This document shows, piece after piece, positions 45,973 to 52,980 of a stretch of 64,000 nucleotides of DNA. The stretch spans positions 124,001 through 188,000 of the forward strand of contig JAJYUT010000009.1 in assembly GCA_021792365.1 (NCBI GenBank), written 5' to 3'. Numbering within the stretch: the stretch's first letter is position 1; each line of letters opens with the position of its first letter. The notes below the pieces were generated by a model. That model searched no databases. It was not told the DNA's origin and was given only the letters and a program-made list of their open reading frames with translations. The position numbers and the translations under genes were made by a program. Source of the stretch: Pseudomonadota bacterium (GTDB lineage Bacteria > Pseudomonadota > Alphaproteobacteria > Dongiales > Dongiaceae).

Positions 45973-46062
45973 AGCCCCGCCCGGATTTGAACCGGGATAG
46001 CTCTCCGGTCCGGAGACGAGCCGCGCATAGGGCGGGTGTTTTGCCAGCTAAGCTACCGGGCC
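45973..46062 (-). tRNA. tRNA-like element B (UAU-type anticodon, long variable arm)
   Basis: Minus strand. T-arm CCCGG-TTCAAAT-CCGGG is perfect; the A-box-like TAGCTTAGCTGG is present; the acceptor GGCCCGG / CGGGGCT pairs at six of seven positions, one of them G-U. The anticodon arm has four of five pairs around loop CCTATGC, placing TAT at the anticodon but C at position 33. A long variable arm contains TCTCC...GGAGA. No CCA is encoded. This is a hand fold; a functional tRNA is not proven. Confidence 0.5.
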
Positions 46063-46152
46063 GCGATCAGGCGCGCGGCGTCCGTATTCGGTCGCCCGTC
46101 ATCGGCAGGGCTTCGCTTTGCGTCGCCGTCATCCGACGTGGCCGAGGCATGG

Positions 46153-46599
46153 CTACGCAACGCCCCGCGCCTGCAGCGCGTCCTGCACCACGGCGCAGAT
46201 CTCCTTCAGCGAGAACGGCTTCGAAACCACGCGGTCGATCAGCGCGTCGAGGTTGTGCGCGCGCTGGCGCTCCGCGGCGAACCCGGTCATCAGCACCACC
46301 GGCAAGGCGGGCCGATCCTTCGTGGCCTTCAGGGCCAGCGCGATGCCGTCCATGCCGGGCATCACGATGTCGGTCAGCAGCAGGTCGTAGGGTGATTGCT
46401 CCAGCGCCGCGAGCGCGGCGCCGCCGTCGCCCACCGCCGTGACCTCGTGACCGTAATGGGCGAGTGCGCGCTTGACGAATTCGCGCACGGCCTCGTCGTC
46501 TTCCGCGAGCAGGATTGCCGCCACCGCCTCACCGCCTGATTGGCCGGCGCTCTCCGGATCGTCCCCACGTTCCGGCTGCCGGTCTAGCCCATCGCTCAT
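46153..46599 (-). CDS. cpdR: CpdR-like single-domain response regulator
   Basis: 148 residues with one receiver domain and no output domain. The acidic pocket is LAEDDEAVREF, the phospho-acceptor Asp in LLLTDIVMPGMDG, the switch Thr in LMTGFAAE, and the Lys in VVSKPFSL. It closely follows the CpdR pattern; CpdR delivers substrates to ClpXP in the alphaproteobacterial cell cycle. The N-terminal 25 residues are extra; a GTG at 46524 would give the usual CpdR start. The neighbouring zinc-ribbon and ftsEX genes agree with this assignment. Confidence 0.82.
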   Translation of the reverse strand: MSDGLDRQPERGDDPESAGQSGGEAVAAILLAEDDEAVREFVKRALAHYGHEVTAVGDGGAALAALEQSPYDLLLTDIVMPGMDGIALALKATKDRPALPVVLMTGFAAERQRAHNLDALIDRVVSKPFSLKEICAVVQDALQARGVA

Positions 46600-46692
46600 G
46601 GCTCAACTCATTCTTAAGCATCGCAGGGCCCAGGCGCCCCGCGCAATGCCTTAGACAGCATAGGCGCGTCGCTCTTAAGATTTGGTGAGGAG

Positions 46693-47655
46693 TCACTCCG
46701 CCGTCGCGACGCGCAGCTCGAAGTTCGGCGCCGTGGGCGGCCAGTCCTCGAACGATTTCCGGAATTTGATGTTCTGCCCCGGCTCGATCACGCTCTCCGC
46801 CAGGCGGAAGGTCAGCGGCGGCATCGGGCTGCCCACGTCGTCCACCGGGATGACCACCAAAGGCGGCATGCTCAGCGGCTCCTGCGACAGGTTGAACACG
46901 GTGGCGGTCAGGTCGAAGATCTTGCGCCCGGTCTCGACGTTGGTGTTGATCCGCGCGTTGTCGATCGAGATCTCGAGATCGGCGGCGGCGTTGTCGGTCG
47001 GGATGCGCAGCAGCGAGTAGATGATGTCGGCGCCCGGCACGGTGCGCGCGATCACGTCGCGGAACACGTAGCCGGCGATCAGCAGCCCGACCACCAGCCC
47101 CGCCGCCAGGACAAGCCAGAGATGCGAGGCGCGCTTGGCCGGCCGCAGCGGCTTCATGCGCGGCGGCGCGGTGATCGCCGCCGGGTCCGCGGCCTCCGGC
47201 TGGGCGCGCCGCGCCAGCCGGGCGATCGGATTGTCGTCCGCCTCCCGGTCTGCCGCCCGGTCTGCCGCGGCATCCTCTCCCGCGCCGTCCTGTGCTGCCT
47301 CCTCGACCGCCGTGCCCTCGGGCCGCACGCCGGTCACCTGCTCGGCGATCGCCGCCAGGGATTGCGCCATCTCGGCTGGGGTCTCCGGCGGGCGCGGCGG
47401 AAGCGACTCCGTCTCCTCCGGCGGCGCGGGCATGGCCGCCGCGAACTCGGGCGAGGCCGATGACGGGGGGAATGGCGCGACTTCGGGCTGCGGCGGCTCC
47501 GGCGCGGCGGACGGCTCCGGCGGCGGCGCCATGCCTTCCGGCATCTGGCGCCAGCGGTGGCTGCATTTGGCGCAGCGCACATTGCGCCCTGCCGGCAGCA
47601 GCTTGGCCGGATCCAGGTTGAACCGGGCTCCGCAGGACGGGCAGGCGATGATCAC
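46693..47655 (-). CDS. MJ0042-type zinc-ribbon / DUF3426 protein
   Basis: 320 residues. N-terminal zinc ribbon MIIACPSCGARFNLDPAKL...VRCAKCSHRW with two CxxC pairs; a Pro/Glu-rich linker of about 130 residues; one membrane helix (WLVLAAGLVVGLLIAGYVF); and a C-terminal extracytoplasmic beta-rich domain (DUF3426: LTATVFNLSQEPLSMPPLVVIPVDDVG). Function unknown; commonly next to ftsE in alphaproteobacteria, here divergent from it. Confidence 0.9.
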   Translation of the reverse strand: MIIACPSCGARFNLDPAKLLPAGRNVRCAKCSHRWRQMPEGMAPPPEPSAAPEPPQPEVAPFPPSSASPEFAAAMPAPPEETESLPPRPPETPAEMAQSLAAIAEQVTGVRPEGTAVEEAAQDGAGEDAAADRAADREADDNPIARLARRAQPEAADPAAITAPPRMKPLRPAKRASHLWLVLAAGLVVGLLIAGYVFRDVIARTVPGADIIYSLLRIPTDNAAADLEISIDNARINTNVETGRKIFDLTATVFNLSQEPLSMPPLVVIPVDDVGSPMPPLTFRLAESVIEPGQNIKFRKSFEDWPPTAPNFELRVATAE

Positions 47656-47781
47656 GCTCTTAAGAGTCCCCTGTAAGCGCCTCTAAAAGGTTATAGTTCT
47701 GCGGCGCGAGGGCCGGCAAGCCTGGACCTTGGGCGGACAGGCGTGCATTCTCCCCAGCCGAAGGGGTGACTCGGCTAGTCG

Positions 47782-48651
47782 GTGAGGGGCCTGATCGTGG
47801 TTTTGTTCGACGGCGTCGCCGTGCGTTATGGCGCTGGGCCGGAAGTGCTGCGCGGCATCTCCTTCACCCTGGCGCCCGGCTCGTTCCATTTCCTGGTCGG
47901 GCCAAGCGGCGCGGGCAAGTCCTCCCTGCTGAAGCTGATCTATCTCGGCCTGCGCCCCGCCGCCGGCCGGGTCGAGCTGTTCGGCCGCAACGTCTCGGTC
48001 CTGAAGCGCTCGGATTATCCCGCCATGCGCCGGCGCATCGGCGTCGTGTTCCAGGATTTCCGCCTGATCGACCATCTCTCCGCCATCGACAACGTGGCGC
48101 TGCCTTTGCGCATCGCCGGCGTGCGCGAGAGCGACATCAGGCGTCACGTGCCGGAGCTGCTGGCCTGGGTGGGCCTCAAGCATCACCTCGACGCCCTGCC
48201 CGCGACCCTCTCCGGCGGCCAGCAGCAGCGCGTGGCGATCGCGCGCGCCGTCATCTCCCGGCCCAGCCTGCTGCTGGCCGACGAGCCGACCGGCAATGTC
48301 GATGACGGCATCGGCGTGCGGCTCATGTACCTGTTCGAGGAGTTGAACAAGATGGGCACGACGGTGGTGATCGCCACCCACAACGAGGGGCTCGTCGGTC
48401 GCTTCACCCATCGCCAGCTCCGCATCGCCAACGGCACCGTGCGATTGGTCGATCCCGCCGCCGCGATGCCGCTCGCGCAATCCCAGGCCGCTACGCAGCC
48501 CCAGATCGACATGCGGCATGGGACGGCTGCCCAGCCCGAGCCTGCCGCACAGGGCGATGCCGGCGCGCGGCAGATGCAGGCGGGGCGGGAATACGCCGCC
48601 GATGAGCGTGATCCCGGAGAGCCGCATCGCACCTGGGAGGAGCCGGCCTGA
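47782..48651 (+). CDS. ftsE: Cell-division ABC ATPase FtsE
   Basis: 289 residues. Walker A GPSGAGKSSLLK, Q-loop VFQDFRL, signature LSGGQQQRVAIARA, Walker B LLLADEPTGNVD, H-loop ATHNEGL. FtsE with FtsX activates peptidoglycan hydrolases at the septum. The core ends about residue 225; a 65-residue hydrophilic Ala/Gln/Glu-rich tail is unusual. GTG 47782 or GTG 47797 may be the start. One base separates it from ftsX. Confidence 0.95.
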   Translation: MRGLIVVLFDGVAVRYGAGPEVLRGISFTLAPGSFHFLVGPSGAGKSSLLKLIYLGLRPAAGRVELFGRNVSVLKRSDYPAMRRRIGVVFQDFRLIDHLSAIDNVALPLRIAGVRESDIRRHVPELLAWVGLKHHLDALPATLSGGQQQRVAIARAVISRPSLLLADEPTGNVDDGIGVRLMYLFEELNKMGTTVVIATHNEGLVGRFTHRQLRIANGTVRLVDPAAAMPLAQSQAATQPQIDMRHGTAAQPEPAAQGDAGARQMQAGREYAADERDPGEPHRTWEEPA

Positions 48652-48652
48652 C

Positions 48653-49546
48653 ATGCTGCGCTTCCGCACAGACCTGCCGCTCGACCGCGACCAGACCGCG
48701 CGCTTCCTGCCCTGGATCATCGGCTTCATGGTCTATCTCGCCATCATCGCGGCGACCATCGCGCTGCTGGTCCATCACGCGACCCAGCGCTGGCAGCGCG
48801 ATTTGAGCGGCCAGCTCACCATCGAGCTGCCGGTGCTGGAGAACGAGGATGCGGATTCGCGCCGGCAGCGCGTCGATGCTGCGGTGGAGGAGATCGCCGA
48901 CACCAACGGCATCATCGGCACGCGCCTGCTGGACGAAGCGGAGATGCGTCGCCTGCTGCAGCCCTGGCTGGGCGATCAGGTGGACCAGCTCGGGATCCCG
49001 CTGCCCGATCTGGTCGCGGTATCCCTTGCGCCCGACATCAGCCCCAATCTCTCCGAGCTGGCCGAGCGCCTGCAGGCGGTCTCGCCCGGCGCGGTGATCG
49101 AGGATCACGTCGCGTTCAATGCCGGCGCGATCGGCTTCCTGCGCACGATCGAGGTGGTGGCGATCAGCCTGCTCGTTCTGGTGCTGGCGGCGACCGCGGG
49201 CGTGGTCGCCTTTACGGCGCGCGCGGGCCTCTCCATCCATCGCCGCATCGTCGAGGTCGTGCACCTGGTCGGCGCGCATGATTCCTATGTCGCGCGCCAG
49301 TTCCAGGCCCAGGCCTTCCGCTACGGCTTCTACGGCGCCTTCATCGGCTCGCTGCTGGCGACCGCGACCCTGCTCATGGCCGCCATCTTCGCCACCCGCG
49401 GCGCCGCGCCCATGACCGCCGTGGTCCGCACCTTCGAGCCCTGGATGATCTGGCCCCTCGTCCTCATCCCCCTCGCCGCCATCCTGATCGCCATGGTGAC
49501 CGTCCGCATCGCGGTCCTGACCGCGCTCAGACGGATGGCGTATTAG
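48653..49546 (+). CDS. ftsX: Cell-division protein FtsX
   Basis: 297 residues, four helices in FtsX order: one N-terminal (WIIGFMVYLAIIAATIALLVHH), a periplasmic domain about 50-160, then three (VVAISLLVLVLAATAGVVAF and the C-terminal pair ending in VTVRIAVLTALRRM). GGGAGGAG precedes ATG 48653. Partner of FtsE. Followed by a dispersed palindromic repeat. Confidence 0.94.
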   Translation: MLRFRTDLPLDRDQTARFLPWIIGFMVYLAIIAATIALLVHHATQRWQRDLSGQLTIELPVLENEDADSRRQRVDAAVEEIADTNGIIGTRLLDEAEMRRLLQPWLGDQVDQLGIPLPDLVAVSLAPDISPNLSELAERLQAVSPGAVIEDHVAFNAGAIGFLRTIEVVAISLLVLVLAATAGVVAFTARAGLSIHRRIVEVVHLVGAHDSYVARQFQAQAFRYGFYGAFIGSLLATATLLMAAIFATRGAAPMTAVVRTFEPWMIWPLVLIPLAAILIAMVTVRIAVLTALRRMAY

Positions 49547-49568
49547 CCCGCCGGCCCGCGCTTCTTTC

Positions 49569-49606
49569 GCTGTCATCCCGGGCGCGCGCGGCGCGACCCG
49601 GGACCA
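49569..49606. repeat. Dispersed palindromic repeat, copy 2
   Basis: GCTGTCATCCCGGGCGCGCG...ACCCGGGACC, a long imperfect palindrome (CCCGGG(C) arms) between ftsX and ydcF, related to 42336-42373. Confidence 0.65.
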
Positions 49607-49669
49607 GAGAAAAGGTGCGGAAGCCCCGATGCATGACATCGCCCCCTTCCTCTGCTAAGAGCGATTCCC

Positions 49670-50362
49670 ATGAGGAGCGCGCGAATCAGTTTCCGGGATC
49701 AGCGCCACGCCCCGGCGAGTCTGGGGCGGCGCCTGTTCCATGCCGCGCTGGCGCTCCTCGTCCTGTGGCTGGGCGGGTTCCTGGCCTTCGCCGCCGCCAT
49801 CCCCGCCACGGTGCCGGAGCCAGAGCGTCCGGTGGATGCGATCGTGGTGCTGACCGGCGGCGATGTGCGCCTGGCGGAAGGCTTCGCGCTGCTCGACCGG
49901 GGCCTTGCGCGCAAGCTGCTGATCTCCGGCGTCTCCGCCGGAGTCGACCTGCCGGCCCTCATCGACACGCTGGACGGCAATCCCCGGCCGGACCAAGCGC
50001 TGCTCGATTGCTGCGTCACCCTCGGCTATGACGCGCGCTCGACCGAGGGCAATGCGCGCGAGAGCCTGCGCTGGCTCACCGACAACAACTTCGCCAGCCT
50101 GCGGCTGGTCACCGCCAGCTATCACATCAACCGCAGCCTGCTGGAGTTCCGCCGCGTGATGCCGGGCGTCACCATCGTTCCCAACCCGGTCTTCCCGCGC
50201 CAGATGCAGGACCCCTACTGGTTCGTGCGGCCGCACACGCTCATCCTGCTGGTCAACGAATATCACAAGTATCTGGCCGCCGCCGCCCGCGCGCGGGTCG
50301 GCGATGCCGGCAACGCCGCCGCCGGCCTCGCCACCCGCCTCGCCGCTGCGGTCGGGTTGTGA
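49670..50362 (+). CDS. YdcF-like DUF218 membrane protein
   Basis: 230 residues. One N-terminal helix (LFHAALALLVLWLGGFLAFAAA), then a DUF218 domain: VDAIVVLTGG, GLARKLLISGV, STEGNARESLRWL, LRLVTASYHINRSLLEFRR, and the NEYHKYL end. The family resembles SanA/ElyC, linked to envelope polysaccharide or peptidoglycan metabolism. Follows ftsX on the same strand. Confidence 0.9.
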   Translation: MRSARISFRDQRHAPASLGRRLFHAALALLVLWLGGFLAFAAAIPATVPEPERPVDAIVVLTGGDVRLAEGFALLDRGLARKLLISGVSAGVDLPALIDTLDGNPRPDQALLDCCVTLGYDARSTEGNARESLRWLTDNNFASLRLVTASYHINRSLLEFRRVMPGVTIVPNPVFPRQMQDPYWFVRPHTLILLVNEYHKYLAAAARARVGDAGNAAAGLATRLAAAVGL

Positions 50363-50399
50363 TGCGCGGCGGTCGCGCGCCGACGGCCTGGGTCCACCC

Positions 50400-51110
50400 A
50401 TGACCACGCTCCGCTCGCTCCTGTTCAACCTCGCCAATTTCGTCTGGTCGCTGGTCATGCACGTCGTCTGCCTGCCGCTGCTGCTGGCGCCGGCGGCATG
50501 GGTGTGGAAGGCGGCGCATCTGTGGATCGACGGCACGCTGTTCCTGCTGCGCGTGATCTGCGGATTGGGCTGCCGCGAGATCGGCCTCGAGCACTTCCCG
50601 AAAGGCCCGGCGATCATCGCCGCCAAGCATCAATCGGCCTGGGAGACGCTGTTCCTCTCGCGCCGCCTCAACCGCCCGGCCTTCATCCTGAAGCGCGAGC
50701 TGCTGATGATCCCGCTCTTCGGCTGGTTCCTGCGCAAGACCGGCATGATCGCGGTCGATCGCACCGGCAAGGCGGCCGCGCTGAAGCAGATGGTGCGCGA
50801 TGCCGGCGCCGCCTTCGCCGCGGGGCGGCAGATCATCATCTTCCCCGAAGGCACGCGCGTCGCGCCCGGCACGCACCGGCCCTACCAGCCCGGCATCGCC
50901 GCGCTCTACAGCCAGCTCAACGTCCCGGTGGTGCCGGTCGCGCTCAATTCCGGCCTCTATTGGAGTCGCCAGGCCTTCACCAAGAAGCCCGGCCGGATCC
51001 TGATCGAATATCTCCCGCCCATCCCGCCCGGCCTCGGCCGCAAGGCCTTCATGGCCGAATTGGAAGCCCGCCTCGAGCCGGCGGCGCAGAGGCTGCTCAC
51101 CGGTCTCTAG
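50400..51110 (+). CDS. plsC: 1-acyl-sn-glycerol-3-phosphate acyltransferase
   Basis: 236 residues from ATG 50400. Acyltransferase motif HQSAWET (Glu in place of the usual Asp at the fifth position after His, as is common in alphaproteobacteria), the substrate block FPEGTRVAPG, and VPVVPVALNSGLYW. It makes phosphatidic acid from lysophosphatidic acid at the inner membrane. 38 bases after ydcF. Confidence 0.93.
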   Translation: MTTLRSLLFNLANFVWSLVMHVVCLPLLLAPAAWVWKAAHLWIDGTLFLLRVICGLGCREIGLEHFPKGPAIIAAKHQSAWETLFLSRRLNRPAFILKRELLMIPLFGWFLRKTGMIAVDRTGKAAALKQMVRDAGAAFAAGRQIIIFPEGTRVAPGTHRPYQPGIAALYSQLNVPVVPVALNSGLYWSRQAFTKKPGRILIEYLPPIPPGLGRKAFMAELEARLEPAAQRLLTGL

Positions 51111-51240
51111 CTATCCCGGGCGATCAGCGTTTTGACGGCTTGTCACTATCGCCTATACTCAATGTCAATATTGCCATCTCGCCTGCTCCAGGCGACCGCC
51201 TTACCTTGCCGCCGTCTGCGTCTAAGCAAGGAGACGTTCT

Positions 51241-51516
51241 ATGAAGCAGTACGTGATCGAGCGTGATCTTCCGGGAGTCGGCAACCTGACAGGCCAACAG
51301 CTCAAGGAAGCCGCCGCGAAGTCCAACGACGCGCTTGCCAGGCTGGCTGGCAAGGCACAGTGGATCCAGTCCTTCGTGGCGGACAACAAGACCTTCTGCA
51401 TCTACTTGGCCGAGACCGAGGCGGACGTGCGTGAGCACGCGCGTATCAGCGGATTCCCCGCGACCAAGATCACCGCAATCGCGGACGTGATTGATCCCAT
51501 GACCGCGACCCGATAG
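51241..51516 (+). CDS. DUF4242 (SCO4226-like) protein
   Basis: 91 residues; opens MKQYVIERDLPGVGNLTGQQLKEAAAKSN and closes AREHARISGFPATKITAIADVIDPMTATR-like, a ferredoxin-fold family that has a nickel-binding member. AAGGAG precedes the start by seven bases. Function here unknown; it is directly upstream of the GlxA-like regulator. Confidence 0.85.
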   Translation: MKQYVIERDLPGVGNLTGQQLKEAAAKSNDALARLAGKAQWIQSFVADNKTFCIYLAETEADVREHARISGFPATKITAIADVIDPMTATR

Positions 51517-51603
51517 GGATCGGTCCGCGCCGCCTGGCTGCCGGGCAGCCGGGCGGTGCGGATTGAAAAGCGTCGGGTTGTGGTCGGAAGAGAAGAGCGC
51601 ACC

Positions 51604-52638
51604 ATGCTTGACGTGACCGTCCTCCTCCTGAACGACAACTACGCCTCGACCGCCATCGGTCCCATAGAGGTCTTCCACAGCGCCGGTCTGCTGTGGAACG
51701 CCTTGAAGGGAGAAGCGCCCGAGCCCCGCTGCCGCGTCACCATCGCCTCGCTGGATGGCGCAAGCGTGACGAGTCCGTACTCCCTGCGGCTTAGCCCGCA
51801 AGTATCCATTCACGACATCGAGCACACCGACGTGATCATGGTCCCCGCCTCCGGCTTTGGTCTCCAGGACCAGTTCGCGCGTCACGCCGCGATCTTTCCC
51901 TGGCTGAGGGATCGGGCCGCGCGCGGTGCGCACATCGCCGGGATCTGCACCGGCGCGGCCTATCTGGCCGAGGCCGGCCTCCTGGACGGGCGGCTGGCGA
52001 CAACCCATTGGGCCGTTGCCGACGATTTCCGCCGCCGCTATCCCAAGGTGGACTGGCATCCGGAACGATTCGTGACTGAAGACAGGCGGATGCTCTGCAG
52101 CGGCGGAGTCTACGCCTCGATCGACCTCAGCCTTTATCTCGTGGAGAAATTCTGCGGCCACGAGATCGCGCTGCAATGCGCGAAGGCGCTGCTCCTCGAC
52201 ATGCCTCGGACCAATCAATCGGGCTATGCCGTCTTGCCGGTTTCCCGGCCGCACGACGATGACAAGATCCGGGCCGCCGAAGCGTATATAGAGAAGCATT
52301 TCGCCAGCGATATCTCTGTCGAGCGGGTCGCCCGCCACATCCATATGAGCCCGCGCAACTTCATCCGCCGCTTCAAGAGCGCCACCGGACGGCTGCCTGG
52401 AAACTACCTGCAGGCGCTTCGGATCATCATCGCCAAGAAGATGCTCGAGGACGGTCGGCAGTCCGTGCAGGCCATCAGCGCTGCGGTGGGGTATGACGAC
52501 GCGGCGTTCTTTCGCAAGCTGTTCAAGCGTTCGACCGGGATGACGCCGGGCGAATACCGCGAAAGATTTGCCGGCCCGCGCTATCGGGCGCCACGCCGGG
52601 CCACAGAGTCTCCCCAAGCCGCCGGCGAGCATGCTTGA
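51604..52638 (+). CDS. GlxA-type regulator (DJ-1 domain plus AraC HTH)
   Basis: 344 residues from ATG 51604. Residues 1-200 form a DJ-1/PfpI fold with the elbow AGICTGAAYLAEAG; residues about 225-325 contain two AraC helix-turn-helix motifs (ISVERVARHIHMSPRNFIRRFK and QAISAAVGYDDAAFFRKLFKRSTGMTPGEYR). GlxA-type regulators respond to small nitrogenous metabolites (choline, carnitine, arginine) in some bacteria. A candidate for control of onium catabolism, but its targets are not evident. Confidence 0.93.
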   Translation: MLDVTVLLLNDNYASTAIGPIEVFHSAGLLWNALKGEAPEPRCRVTIASLDGASVTSPYSLRLSPQVSIHDIEHTDVIMVPASGFGLQDQFARHAAIFPWLRDRAARGAHIAGICTGAAYLAEAGLLDGRLATTHWAVADDFRRRYPKVDWHPERFVTEDRRMLCSGGVYASIDLSLYLVEKFCGHEIALQCAKALLLDMPRTNQSGYAVLPVSRPHDDDKIRAAEAYIEKHFASDISVERVARHIHMSPRNFIRRFKSATGRLPGNYLQALRIIIAKKMLEDGRQSVQAISAAVGYDDAAFFRKLFKRSTGMTPGEYRERFAGPRYRAPRRATESPQAAGEHA

Positions 52639-52738
52639 CGTGCATCGCCGCTACCGCGTTGCCGACAGCTAACCGCAACGACCGTGCTTGGGCATCCCGC
52701 ACTGCTCCCGGTCAGCAACGGGCGCGGGCTGGCCGCGA

Positions 52739-52845
52739 TTGTCCACAGGCGCCGCGCAACTCTGCCTGCGAGTCCTGTGGATAATGTGGATAACTTCGTT
52801 TTCACAATGTTCTGCAATATCTTGGTGTGGCCGGCCTGGGGATAA
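52739..52845. promoter_or_regulatory. Cluster of DnaA-box-like 9-mers
   Basis: TGTGGATAA occurs twice in direct contact (52776-52784 and 52785-52793), both exact matches to the DnaA box complement; TTGTCCACA (52739-52747) and TGGGGATAA (52837-52845) each have one mismatch. An AT-richer segment lies between. The 342-base region ends at the ribonucleotide reductase start; no cobalamin riboswitch is apparent. Confidence 0.6.
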
Positions 52846-52980
52846 GTTTGGGTGAACCCTGTTGAAACAAACAGGGAACATTCATTCGACTCCTGTGGAG
52901 CGATTTGCTAGCCTCTTTGCCCCGCCGATGGTTAAAGCGGCGTCCCGAGCACACATATCGATAGGGTTGAGGATTAGGTG

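Noticed and set aside
52639-52980. Chromosomal origin or cobalamin riboswitch upstream of nrdJ
   Set aside because: The neighbours are not those of alphaproteobacterial origins, and no B12-box-like motif is visible; the DnaA-like boxes are better explained as regulation of the reductase.
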